Assembly: GCA_016933215.1 (NCBI GenBank)
Contig: JAFGBH010000069.1
Span: forward strand, 1 to 59,792
Source of the DNA: Deltaproteobacteria bacterium
Lineage (GTDB): Bacteria; Desulfobacterota; Syntrophia; Syntrophales; UBA2210
Direction: 5' to 3'
Length of the DNA stretch: 59,792 bases
The notes under the pieces are model-generated. The model searched no databases. It was not told the origin of the DNA and was given only the letters and a program-made list of their open reading frames with translations. A program made the translations under genes and the position numbers. Shown one piece after another: positions 16,028 to 24,316 of this stretch. Numbering within the stretch: position 1 is the first letter of the stretch; every line of letters starts with the position of its first letter.

Positions 16028-17404
16028 CTATTTCCCTATGCAGAAGCGGGAGAAAATACTGTCGAGGACCTCTTCGGTGGTCGTCACCCCGAGGATTTCG
16101 CCGAGATGATCGAGTGCTTCTCTTATTTCAAGTGAAGGGAGTTCGGGAGAAAAACCACCTGAGATACCTTCCCCGGCGGCGATACACTTTGCCAACGCCC
16201 CTTCGAGGGCCGTCTTGTGACGAAGATCGGTGACGATGATATCGGGATTGTTCCCCCCATTCTCACGAACAACGAGTGAGTGGATCTTCTCTTTCATCTC
16301 GGGGATTCCCTCACCGTATTTCGCCGATATCCAGAGCGGTTCCACCTCGGGGATCCTTTTACGAAGAGAATCGGCGGTCAGTTTCTGAGGGAGATCCGAT
16401 TTGTTCACCACCAGCGCGATCGTTCTCCCCCTGTTACGGTCGATTATTTCACGATCCTCCTTTGTGAGATCTTCACTTCCGTCGAGGAGTATTATGACCA
16501 CGTCGGCAGCTTCCGCCTTCTCCCAGACGAGGGCGATTCCTTCGCTTTCTATTTCTTCTCTCGTGTCCCTGATCCCCGCCGTGTCGACGAACGTGACCGG
16601 CAGTCCCTGTATTGAGACCGTCTCTTCAATAAAATCTCTCGTCGTTCCCGGTTCTGTTGTGACGATGACCCTTTTTTCTCCGAGGAGCCTGTTCATAAGG
16701 CTCGACTTTCCCACGTTTGGTTTGCCCGTTATGACGGCGCTGACACCTTCCCGGTGAATTTTCCCCTCGCTGTATGTGGAGAGGATACCCTGTATGTCGC
16801 GAATGACATGACCGATTTTTTCCGTAAGTTCTTTTATATTCAGAGGTTCTGCATCATCTTCGCCGAAGTCGATGGATGTCTCCAGGTGCGCCAGTATCTC
16901 GATGAGTGATTCACGAAGTGATCGTGTCTTTGCCGAGAGATCTCCCCTGAGGTGTGAAAGGGCAAATTCGAGGCCCCTCGGGGACTGCGCCTCGATCAGT
17001 TCCATGACGGCTTCTGCCTGTGAAAGGTCGAGGCGGTTGTTGAGAAAGGCCCTCTTGGTGAACTCTCCCGGTTCTGCGGGACGTGCCCCGGTCTTGATAA
17101 CCTCTCCGAGAACATTTTTCAGTATAAAAGGTCCGCCGTGACAGTGTATCTCCAGCGTGTCCTCACCCGTGTAGGAGTGGGGGGCTTTCATGAAAACCGC
17201 AAGGACCTCGTCGAGGACGGTTTTCGTCTCGGGCGAGACTATCTCGCCATGGCAGAGGCGGTGGGTTTCAAGGGGAACGTTTCCTTTCTTCGGCCTGAAG
17301 AGGGCACGGCAGATTTCCTCCGCCTGAGGGCCGCTAACCCTTATGATTCCTATCCCGCCCTTTCCTTCGGGCGTGGCAATGGCCGCTATGGTTTTTTCCT
17401 GCAC
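16028..17404 (-). CDS. mnmE: tRNA uridine-5-carboxymethylaminomethyl modification GTPase MnmE
   Basis: GTPase that with MnmG modifies the wobble uridine of certain tRNAs using a folate C1 unit. At 458 residues it has the normal length. The N-terminal folate-binding domain begins TIAAIATPEGKGGIGIIRVSG, the G domain carries GKPNVGKSS, DTAGIRDT and NKSD, and the chain ends with the diagnostic CIGK, whose Cys is essential. It follows jag by 65 bases in the classic rpmH-rnpA-yidD-yidC-jag-mnmE order. Confidence 0.97.
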   Translation of the reverse strand: MQEKTIAAIATPEGKGGIGIIRVSGPQAEEICRALFRPKKGNVPLETHRLCHGEIVSPETKTVLDEVLAVFMKAPHSYTGEDTLEIHCHGGPFILKNVLGEVIKTGARPAEPGEFTKRAFLNNRLDLSQAEAVMELIEAQSPRGLEFALSHLRGDLSAKTRSLRESLIEILAHLETSIDFGEDDAEPLNIKELTEKIGHVIRDIQGILSTYSEGKIHREGVSAVITGKPNVGKSSLMNRLLGEKRVIVTTEPGTTRDFIEETVSIQGLPVTFVDTAGIRDTREEIESEGIALVWEKAEAADVVIILLDGSEDLTKEDREIIDRNRGRTIALVVNKSDLPQKLTADSLRKRIPEVEPLWISAKYGEGIPEMKEKIHSLVVRENGGNNPDIIVTDLRHKTALEGALAKCIAAGEGISGGFSPELPSLEIREALDHLGEILGVTTTEEVLDSIFSRFCIGK

Positions 17405-17469
17405 GGTAAATTATTATTGAATGTAGGGGTTGATGTTTGGGGCCCATCCACCGAGGGGCCCAGTATCAT

Positions 17470-18195
17470 TTACTTTCCTTTTTTTGTCGGTACGATAATG
17501 ATCTTGCGAAAGGCCCCCTCGCCTCGACTCTTTGTGGTCAGGCCCTTGTCGTTTTGAAGGGCGAGGTGGATGATGCGACGGTCGTGGGCATTCATGGGGC
17601 TTACGGTGACGGATTTTCTCATCCTCTTTGCCTTTGCCCCCAGTTTTTCGGCCAGGGCAATCAGGTTTTTTTCCTTCTTCTTTCGGTAGTTTTCCGTATC
17701 CAGGATGATTCTCTTCCGGTCTCTCCCGTTTTTGTTCAACGCCTTGTTGACAATATACTGAAGTGCATCCAGCGTCTGCCCGCCCCTTCCGATAAGGAGA
17801 CCGCTCCCGTCACCCTTTATGTCGAGAACGACGTATTCATCTTCCCTGGCGGCATTGACGGGAAAATCAATTCCCATCCTCGAGAGGATGCCTTCGAGCA
17901 TCTCCTGTGCCTCTTTCGATATGGTTGGATCGTCGAACGTTTCCGGTGCCGACTCTTCGGGTGGCGCCGCAGGATCTCGCTTCGTTTCCTCTTCAACACC
18001 GTCTATCGTAATGTCGATGGACATAACACTTGCCCTGATAAGGGCCTTTTTTGATCCAACGAGTCCAAGAAAGCCAGAGGTCCCTTGCGACAGTATTTCG
18101 ATATTCAGTTTTTCTCTGGGCAGATTGAATTCTTTACAGGCCTTTTCGATTGCATCATCGATGGTTTTTCCTTCTATCTCAATAGGGTCATTCAT
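17470..18195 (-). CDS. jag: Jag/SpoIIIJ-associated RNA-binding protein (KhpB-like)
   Basis: A 241-residue cytoplasmic RNA-binding protein. An N-terminal Jag_N domain (about 1-55, beginning MNDPIEIEGKTIDDAIEKAC) is followed by an acidic linker, a KH-like domain with LIGRGGQTLDALQYIVNKA, and a C-terminal R3H domain ending around PMNAHDRRIIHLAL. It lies 19 bases after yidC, the usual partner gene. It is thought to influence translation or envelope growth; exact targets are not known. Confidence 0.93.
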   Translation of the reverse strand: MNDPIEIEGKTIDDAIEKACKEFNLPREKLNIEILSQGTSGFLGLVGSKKALIRASVMSIDITIDGVEEETKRDPAAPPEESAPETFDDPTISKEAQEMLEGILSRMGIDFPVNAAREDEYVVLDIKGDGSGLLIGRGGQTLDALQYIVNKALNKNGRDRKRIILDTENYRKKKEKNLIALAEKLGAKAKRMRKSVTVSPMNAHDRRIIHLALQNDKGLTTKSRGEGAFRKIIIVPTKKGK

Positions 18196-18214
18196 TGCTG
18201 CTACCTCATCGTAA

Positions 18215-19837
18215 TTATGTCCGCTTGTTGATATAATACTGCTGCCCGATGCTCAGGATGTTGTTGAATAACCAGTATATTACCAGTCCCGACGGAAAGT
18301 TCAGGAACAAGAAGGTAAATACAACAGGCATCCACATCATCATCTTTGCCTGCATCTCGTTTCCCCCCGGTGTGGGGCTCATCTTCTGCTGCAGGAACAT
18401 GGTGGCACCCATAATTATTGGCGTGATGTAATAGGGGTCCTTTGCCGAGAGATCCTGTATCCAGAAGAAGAATTCTGAATGTCGGAGCTCAATGGAGTAG
18501 AGAAGTGCCCTGTAGAGCCCGAAAAACACCGGTATCTGGATCAGCATCGGGAGGCATCCTCCCATGGGGTTCACCTTGTGAACCTTGTAGAGTGCCATTG
18601 TTTCCTGCTGCAGTTTCGCCTTGTCATCGGGATATTTTTCGCGAAGCTTCGCCATCTGTGGCTGGAGCTTCTGCATTTCCTTCATCGATTTGTAGCTCAT
18701 GTTGCCCAGGGGCCAGAAGATGATCTTTACCAGTGTGGTCAGTATGATGATTGCGATGCCGTAGTTATGGACATACTGGTAGATGAATTTCAGGACGGTC
18801 AGAAGGGGGATGGAGAGCCACTTTATCCATGAGCCGAAGTTGATTGAATTTTCCAGGCCCACATTCTCTGCCTTGAGAAGATCGTAATCCTTGGGCCCCA
18901 GATAGAGGATATACCGGAATACACCCGACTGATTTGAGGGTATGACGAGCTTTGGACCTTCCAGGCTTGTCGAGACAAGTTCCCTTGCATCCTTTGAAAT
19001 GACGAGGCCCGTGAGGGATGGTTGCTCCGGTATCATTGCGGCCAGAAAGTACTTGCTTTCAAAACCTCCCCAGGAGACATCGGGCCCGAAGAACTTTTTT
19101 TCATCGAGTTTCTTTACCTTTTCCGTGATGAAGTCGTCTTTGACATAGGAAACGGGTCCCTCATGACTATAACGGTCCGTCTTTTCCTCAGGATCGATAT
19201 ACCTGGTCCACGTGAGGAGGGCGTTCTCTCTGAGTGCATGGTCCGAGAGGTTCCGCACCTGCACCTCAAGGTCGAAGGTATACTTCTCAGGTTGGAAGGT
19301 ATAGGTCTTCACTATTTCGATCTCTCCCGGATAGGACCAGGAAAAGACCAGACTTTCTTTCCCCTCCGACATGGTTATATCCACTGTCTCCCTGTCGGCC
19401 TCGTAGACCACGTCGGTGGGAATGTCTATGCTGGAGCCGGGGAATGAAACGGTAAGGGGGTAGTCCATCCCCTCTCGTACATGTATCAATTCTATGAGGG
19501 CCGAATCTTTTTTGATATCTTGCCGGTAATTCTTAAGGGTGAATGATTTCAGCGCCGCGCCCCTGGTGCTGAAGGTGGCGGAGTAAAGCGGGGTTTCAAT
19601 GCTGATGTCGTTCCCCTCGCCTTTATTCTCTCCCTTTTTTTCCAGTGACTTTTGGTAGAGGGGGACATCTCCGGTTTTAATTTCAGCAGGTGATTCATCA
19701 CCCTTTGCTGTCTCAGTAACAGCTTCCTGGTTTACAATCTCGGTAGTTCGGGGTGGCTGGGTTTTTGCCACGTAGAACTGATACCCCATCAGTATTGCGA
19801 GTGAAAGGACTACGGCGAGAACCGTCCTCTTGTCCAT
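18215..19837 (-). CDS. yidC: Membrane protein insertase YidC
   Basis: Inner-membrane insertase, 540 residues, the long Gram-negative form. It has an N-terminal anchor (MDKRTVLAVVLSLAILMGYQ), a large periplasmic beta domain (about 60-345) and the conserved five-helix 60KD_IMP core starting near YGIAIIILTTLVKIIFWPLG. The MGGCLPMLIQIPVFFGLYRAL segment and a short basic tail are as expected. It lies between yidD and jag. It assists folding of respiratory and ATP synthase membrane subunits, alone or with Sec. Confidence 0.97.
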   Translation of the reverse strand: MDKRTVLAVVLSLAILMGYQFYVAKTQPPRTTEIVNQEAVTETAKGDESPAEIKTGDVPLYQKSLEKKGENKGEGNDISIETPLYSATFSTRGAALKSFTLKNYRQDIKKDSALIELIHVREGMDYPLTVSFPGSSIDIPTDVVYEADRETVDITMSEGKESLVFSWSYPGEIEIVKTYTFQPEKYTFDLEVQVRNLSDHALRENALLTWTRYIDPEEKTDRYSHEGPVSYVKDDFITEKVKKLDEKKFFGPDVSWGGFESKYFLAAMIPEQPSLTGLVISKDARELVSTSLEGPKLVIPSNQSGVFRYILYLGPKDYDLLKAENVGLENSINFGSWIKWLSIPLLTVLKFIYQYVHNYGIAIIILTTLVKIIFWPLGNMSYKSMKEMQKLQPQMAKLREKYPDDKAKLQQETMALYKVHKVNPMGGCLPMLIQIPVFFGLYRALLYSIELRHSEFFFWIQDLSAKDPYYITPIIMGATMFLQQKMSPTPGGNEMQAKMMMWMPVVFTFLFLNFPSGLVIYWLFNNILSIGQQYYINKRT

Positions 19838-19876
19838 TAAAGCCTCCGTATTTTCCCGCTCTTGCCGGGAAATTAG

Positions 19877-20095
19877 CTATTTCACGGGATCGTATCCGCC
19901 GGAATTAAAGGGGTTGCAGCGAAGGATGCGAATAAGGCCAAGCCAGACCCCCTTTATGGGACCATGGCGCTCTATGGCACCTATTGCATATTCGGAGCAT
20001 GTGGGATAAAAACGGCAACGTTGAGGAAAATAAGGCGAAATCGCTACCTGGTAGGATCGTATGAAAAAAACAAGTAATTTTTTTACTATCTGCAT
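19877..20095 (-). CDS. yidD: Membrane protein insertion efficiency factor YidD
   Basis: Small membrane-associated helper of YidC, 72 residues. The start is taken at ATG 20095 (MQIVKKLL), five bases after the rnpA stop; the reading frame is open farther upstream but that would overlap rnpA. Family features are visible: an N-terminal amphipathic helix, [19 protein letters not shown] with two Cys, and the closing [11 protein letters not shown]. It is in its standard place between rnpA and yidC. Confidence 0.94.
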   Translation of the reverse strand: MQIVKKLLVFFIRSYQVAISPYFPQRCRFYPTCSEYAIGAIERHGPIKGVWLGLIRILRCNPFNSGGYDPVK

Positions 20096-20100
20096 GTGTA

Positions 20101-20439
20101 TTATCTTTGCCGAAAGAGTTTTTCCAGTTCTACACACACATCCTGATATTTTAGCGAGGACACATCTCTCCTCGCTATGATTATCATGTCTTGTGAATCA
20201 GGTAACTTGTCTTTATTCAGCCTGAAAAACTCTCGTGCGAGTCGCTTAATCCTACTTCTTTTTACCGCATTCCCTACCTTTTTGCTTACCGTTACTCCCA
20301 GCCTTTTCGTTCCCGTCTGATTGTTGTGTAATATAACGGTAAAATTACTTGAGCTTACTCGAACCCCTTTTTGATACGCCCTCAAGTAGTCTTTTCTTTT
20401 TCTTACCCTTTCGTTTTTTCCGAAGGATTGCTTTTTCAT
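20101..20439 (-). CDS. rnpA: Ribonuclease P protein component
   Basis: Protein subunit of RNase P, which trims the 5' leader of pre-tRNAs. It has 112 residues. The RNA-binding signature [18 protein letters not shown] (RNR motif) is clear, as is the early F-K-E-R-like segment around [20 protein letters not shown]. It lies 49 bases downstream of rpmH and just ahead of yidD, the near-universal order. Confidence 0.95.
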   Translation of the reverse strand: MKKQSFGKNERVRKRKDYLRAYQKGVRVSSSNFTVILHNNQTGTKRLGVTVSKKVGNAVKRSRIKRLAREFFRLNKDKLPDSQDMIIIARRDVSSLKYQDVCVELEKLFRQR

Positions 20440-20488
20440 TATATCTGGTGTGGGGTTCAGTTTTTTCCACCAGACCCGTTACGCAATA

Positions 20489-20626
20489 TTACACGGCAAG
20501 TCGTTTTCTTCCCTTTGTCCGTCTTCTGCTCAGGACCTGCCTTCCCGCTTTTGTTGCCATTCTGGCGCGAAAACCGTGAGTCCTCTTGCGCTTGATGTTA
20601 CTCAGATTTGTCAGATTTTTCTTCAT
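20489..20626 (-). CDS. rpmH: 50S ribosomal protein L34
   Basis: A 45-residue gene. The protein begins [19 protein letters not shown] and ends KGRKRLAV, with the basic [16 protein letters not shown] stretch of L34, a small protein of the large ribosomal subunit. Stop TAA is at 20489-20491. It is the first gene of the minus-strand unit. A TATAAT hexamer is at 20647-20652 on the minus strand, but no good -35 partner is spaced correctly, so the promoter is only suggested. dnaA is not next to it here. Confidence 0.95.
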   Translation of the reverse strand: MKKNLTNLSNIKRKRTHGFRARMATKAGRQVLSRRRTKGRKRLAV

Positions 20627-20717
20627 AGTATCTATGTCCCGTTCGAATTATATAAAGGCGTTCTTCAAACATACTTACAATCATTTGTCAAGCCTTAAAA
20701 GTATCTGCTCTCGAAAC

Positions 20718-20746
20718 TTGACAATTGTGGCATTGTCCTGTAGAGG
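20718..20746 (+). promoter_or_regulatory. Candidate promoter of the MBL-fold hydrolase gene
   Basis: A perfect TTGACA at 20718-20723 is 17 bases from TAGAGG at 20741-20746. The predicted start of transcription near 20753 leaves a leader of about 20 bases with GGGGGA at 20762-20767 before ATG 20775. The -10 element is weak (three of six consensus bases). Confidence 0.4.
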
Positions 20747-20774
20747 TGTGCCGGATTTAACGGGGGAATCATAA

Positions 20775-21761
20775 ATGTCAAAGAATGACCGGCACATCCG
20801 GGAGATTTCCCGGGGTTTTTATATGATCGATCTGCCCATGCCCTTTCGCCTGGGCCATGTCAATGTTTTTCTTTACCTTCGTGAAAAGAGAGGCATTCTC
20901 TTCGATACGGGTCTTAATGTTCACGGGGTTATGCCGCAGCTTGAGAGAGCCCTTGCAACGCTTGATCTTACGATCGAAAGTATCGATGATATATTTCTGA
21001 CCCATTTTCATGCGGACCACTGCGGCATCGCGGGCCTGATTAAGAAAAGATCAGGAGCCACCATCCATATGTCGGAAAAGGGGAAGCGGCATATTGAGAG
21101 GATGGGGAAGGCGACCCTGATGGTGGAAACCATGACCAATTTTCTCTCTCGCCACGGCTTTCCCTCGAAGACCCTTGATTCCATTATGCGCCTCTTCAGC
21201 CATTTCAGAAACGTGACCGCTCCCTTTGAAGTTGACGAGATCCTGGAAGCGGGAGAGGTTCGGTCCATAGGCGGGAGAACCTTTGAGGTCATCTCCACAC
21301 CGGGCCATGCCAATGGGCATGACTGCTTTTACTTCGCCGATGAGGGGATACTCCTTTCGGGTGATCACGTGCTTCCCCATATCACGCCGAATCTGGGTCC
21401 CGACCTCTTCGATCCAGACTACCGCCCCCTCGATTCCTTTCTTGGCTCCCTCGACAGGGTAAGGGATCTCCCCGTAACGATTGTCTGCCCGGCCCACGGA
21501 GCTCCCTTCACGGATCTCACGGCGAGGGTGGACGAGATCAAGGACCATCACCGGGAGCGAAAGGCCCTTGTCCTCGAATCGGTGCGCACAGGCGCCAAAA
21601 CCACCTATGAGATCTCTCTCGATGTCTTTGTGGATGACCTCTCCGAATTCGACAAGTTTCTTGCCCTTAATGAGACCTATGTGCATATAATTGAACTGAT
21701 AGAAGAGGGTAAGATCGGAGAGGAAGAGGAGGAAGGTCACGTCGTCTATGTTGCCCGCTGA
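20775..21761 (+). CDS. MBL-fold metallo-hydrolase
   Basis: A 328-residue protein of the metallo-beta-lactamase fold. The two-metal site motif THFHADHCG (HxHxDH) is near residue 80, with further ligands in STPGHANGHD, LLSGDHVLP and VCPAHG. An additional helical C-terminal domain (about 255-328) with an acidic end resembles the winged-helix-like tail of LACTB2-type or glyoxalase-II-related hydrolases. It is monocistronic or leads into the epimerase gene 56 bases on. The substrate is not evident. Confidence 0.88.
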   Translation: MSKNDRHIREISRGFYMIDLPMPFRLGHVNVFLYLREKRGILFDTGLNVHGVMPQLERALATLDLTIESIDDIFLTHFHADHCGIAGLIKKRSGATIHMSEKGKRHIERMGKATLMVETMTNFLSRHGFPSKTLDSIMRLFSHFRNVTAPFEVDEILEAGEVRSIGGRTFEVISTPGHANGHDCFYFADEGILLSGDHVLPHITPNLGPDLFDPDYRPLDSFLGSLDRVRDLPVTIVCPAHGAPFTDLTARVDEIKDHHRERKALVLESVRTGAKTTYEISLDVFVDDLSEFDKFLALNETYVHIIELIEEGKIGEEEEEGHVVYVAR

Positions 21762-21780
21762 GAGAAGGTTTGGAAAAGGC

Positions 21781-21809
21781 TTGACATACCTCTGTAATTA
21801 CATTAATTT
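21781..21809 (+). promoter_or_regulatory. Candidate promoter directly abutting the epimerase start
   Basis: A perfect TTGACA at 21781-21786 and TAATTT at 21804-21809 are separated by 17 bases. Transcription would begin around 21816, essentially at ATG 21818. No ribosome-binding sequence precedes that ATG, so a leaderless transcript is possible; the next in-frame starts would cut into the NAD-binding motif. Confidence 0.35.
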
Positions 21810-21817
21810 TCCGGTCC

Positions 21818-22834
21818 ATGAAAAGAATACTCGTTACAGGTTCGGCCGGCTTCATCGGTTTTCACCTCTCAAAGAGACTTCTGGATAACGGCTTTGTTGT
21901 CTTCGGAATCGATAATCTCAATGAATACTACGACGTTACTCTCAAAAAATCTCGTCTGCATATCTTAGAGGCCTATGATACCTTTACCTTTTTCAAGGCC
22001 GATATATCTCACAGAGAGGCTGTCGCAGACCTCTTCAAGGAAAAAGGTTTTGAGGTTGTCGTTCACCTGGCCGCCCAGCCGGGAGTCCGGTATTCTCTTG
22101 TTAACCCCGATGCCTACGTTTCGAGCAACCTTGTGGGATTCGCCAATATTCTTGAAGGGTGCAGACACTCTTCGATTGACCATCTGATTTTCGCTTCCTC
22201 GAGCTCCGTATACGGTGGAAACAGAGAGATACCCTTTTCGGTGAATCATAATGTGGATCACCCCATAAGTCTCTATGCGGCAACCAAAAAATCGAACGAA
22301 CTGATGGCCCATTCGTACGCCTCGCTTTTTAATCTGCCTTGTACCGGGCTTCGTTTCTTTACCGTCTACGGTCCCTGGGGGAGGCCCGATATGGCCTATT
22401 TCCTCTTTACCAGGGCACTTTTCGAGGGGAACCCGATTGACGTATATAATTACGGCAGGATGAAGCGGGACTTTACCTATGTCGACGATATCGTCGGATC
22501 ATTGCTCAAGCTGATAGGGAAAATTCCCGATGCGGACCCCGATTGGAAAGAAGGAGGGTCGGCGACGGGCTCGAGTTTCGCACCCTATAAAATCTACAAT
22601 ATAGGAGGCAGCAATCCTGTCGAGTTGAAGAGATTTATCGAGATTTTGGAGCAGTATACAGGGCGAAGGGCAGTGAAAAATCTCCTCCCCATGCAACCCG
22701 GTGACATGCTGGAGACCTTGGTCGACGTCGGCAATCTTGAAGAGACCATTGGATATAGACCAACTGTGGGAATCGAAGAAGGTCTCCGGCGGTTTGTCGA
22801 ATGGTACCGGGACTATTACGGAATTAATGACTGA
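21818..22834 (+). CDS. NAD-dependent nucleotide-sugar epimerase (UDP-glucuronate 4-epimerase-like)
   Basis: Extended short-chain dehydrogenase of 338 residues. The NAD-binding GSAGFIGFHLSKRL begins at residue 7, so the start cannot lie much later. The catalytic Ser cluster SSSSVYGG and YAATKKSNE (YxxxK) are present, with GPWGRPDMA, typical of UDP-glucuronate 4-epimerases, farther along. It probably provides a uronic acid or hexose for the LPS core assembled by the locus that faces it. It converges with the next gene. Confidence 0.88.
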   Translation: MKRILVTGSAGFIGFHLSKRLLDNGFVVFGIDNLNEYYDVTLKKSRLHILEAYDTFTFFKADISHREAVADLFKEKGFEVVVHLAAQPGVRYSLVNPDAYVSSNLVGFANILEGCRHSSIDHLIFASSSSVYGGNREIPFSVNHNVDHPISLYAATKKSNELMAHSYASLFNLPCTGLRFFTVYGPWGRPDMAYFLFTRALFEGNPIDVYNYGRMKRDFTYVDDIVGSLLKLIGKIPDADPDWKEGGSATGSSFAPYKIYNIGGSNPVELKRFIEILEQYTGRRAVKNLLPMQPGDMLETLVDVGNLEETIGYRPTVGIEEGLRRFVEWYRDYYGIND

Positions 22835-22867
22835 CGGTATATACTCCCTTACGACAATTGCGTTTTT

Positions 22868-24157
22868 CTATTTCAGAGTTGCTTCCTTTACAAAATTAAA
22901 GAACGAGACACTTTCGTTCACCGTTCTCTCTGTGTTGCAGAGGGCTAAGTACTTAGAGGGCTTTGAGAAATAACAGGTCAGGTAATTATTGAAGATCAGA
23001 TCCCAATCTTCCGACGATATTTCATCCTTTCGTTTTTTGGCAATCTCGTAAGGTACATCCAGAATAAATAGGCATCTTGGCCTCGGAGTAAGGTAACATC
23101 CGAGCCTGTGCCACCAGACCTCATGCCCTTTTTGTTTTTGATCCCGGATTCCCGTCAGGAGAAGATCGTAGAAGTAGCGATCAAGGATGATCAGTTTTCG
23201 AAAGTAAAGGATCCTGAAAAAGAAAAAAACGGTAGAGGACCAGAGAAAGTGGACTCCTGAAACCCTCTCGTCTATCTGATTTCTCTTGAGGCCCTTTTCA
23301 GGATAGTACTTACGTATCAGCTTATCGATGCCGTTGTGCTTTCTGTAAAGGTCCTTGAATTTGCAATACTTAAGCGACCTGTCGTCAGTTGGGATTGCCT
23401 TTTTGAGGATCGTCGTTTTTCCCGAGCCATCGGGACCCACGACCGCCATGAGGGAGAGGGGTGATCCACCGGAAAGAAATTCTTGCCATCTCATCCGCAG
23501 TGCATACAAAAAGGCATGTACCGGCCTGTAAGCGCCAGCTCCTTTCAGAAGAGAGAGGGCCTTTCTGTTTCCACTTCTCAGATTTTCCCTGCCCTCAGCG
23601 AGATTCCCGAGAATTTCGGGCAACAGGCCGTGCCTTGATTCTCCCGGGATGCACTGTTCCCTGAAGTATCTGAGCCTTACCACCGTTTCCGGTTTTCTCT
23701 GATCCTTTTTCTTTGCCTTCAAATGTGTAATGTAGATGAGGGCCCGTATATGGGGATTGATGCTGTAACCATCCGGTCCGGAAGAGATGAATGTTTCAAG
23801 ATCCTTCCATGTCAGGGCTGAAGAATAGTGAAAACCGCCCATGGAGGGTGAAATTATCGAGGCTGACCAGAATTCCAGTATGATGTTCTTGCCGCTCTTG
23901 TAATCGTAGATCTTGACCTGCAGTTTGTGAAGGCTTTTTCTTCCGACTATGAAGGACGCACCTCGATTCTTCAAAAAGAGGGTAATCTCCCGTATCAGGG
24001 TCGATTTTCTTTCACCGTTGTACAAGAAATCATAATCTCCCTGAAAACATTCTTCGAGAGACAATGCTTTTGGTCTCAATTCCGCAAAGGGGAAGTGCAA
24101 CTTTCTGAGATGGTTTAATAATTGATTGCAGGTTTCAAGAGAGGTTGTTGTATTCAT
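22868..24157 (-). CDS. Nucleotidyltransferase-like plus thymidylate-kinase-like P-loop protein
   Basis: A 429-residue protein of unassigned function. The C-terminal half (about 235-429) is a P-loop kinase related to thymidylate kinases, with VVGPDGSGKTT as Walker A and LIILDRYFYDLLLTG as the DR-Y acceptor motif. The N-terminal part has GDYDFLYNG, resembling the GD(Y/F)D core of nucleotidyltransferases, plus a helical middle region. Proteins of this type occur in polysaccharide and LPS loci, which fits its position at the 3' end of the core locus. A phosphotransfer to a sugar or nucleotide is plausible but unproven. Confidence 0.7.
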   Translation of the reverse strand: MNTTTSLETCNQLLNHLRKLHFPFAELRPKALSLEECFQGDYDFLYNGERKSTLIREITLFLKNRGASFIVGRKSLHKLQVKIYDYKSGKNIILEFWSASIISPSMGGFHYSSALTWKDLETFISSGPDGYSINPHIRALIYITHLKAKKKDQRKPETVVRLRYFREQCIPGESRHGLLPEILGNLAEGRENLRSGNRKALSLLKGAGAYRPVHAFLYALRMRWQEFLSGGSPLSLMAVVGPDGSGKTTILKKAIPTDDRSLKYCKFKDLYRKHNGIDKLIRKYYPEKGLKRNQIDERVSGVHFLWSSTVFFFFRILYFRKLIILDRYFYDLLLTGIRDQKQKGHEVWWHRLGCYLTPRPRCLFILDVPYEIAKKRKDEISSEDWDLIFNNYLTCYFSKPSKYLALCNTERTVNESVSFFNFVKEATLK

Positions 24158-24316
24158 AGGATCTATTAAGACCGCCTCGATTTAATGTGCAACTTACTAT
24201 CATATCGGTATTTGCTAGTCAAATATAGGACCTTGAAGCGGTCTATTCTCTCTTTTGCCAATAATATGTGTACGTAACTGAGCCATTTCACGCAGGTAGG
24301 ATAAATTCCCCTTTTA

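Noticed and set aside
17439-17461. Two GGGGCCC copies between jag and mnmE as a terminator
   Set aside because: Only the self-complementary GGGCCC cores can pair, there is no T tract, and the genes on both sides appear to belong to one operon.
20096-20137. Upstream start for yidD
   Set aside because: The frame is open but the extra 14 residues would lie within the rnpA coding sequence and do not match YidD proteins, which begin close to the amphipathic helix at ATG 20095.
20627-20774. Possible oriC next to rpmH
   Set aside because: rpmH lies close to oriC in many bacteria, but this 148-base gap has no DnaA boxes and dnaA is absent; it only holds candidate promoter elements.
24158-24316. AGACCGC/GCGGTCT inverted repeat upstream of the kinase fusion
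   Set aside because: Only seven pairs with a loop of about 60 bases and no T tract; not enough to call a terminator or operator.
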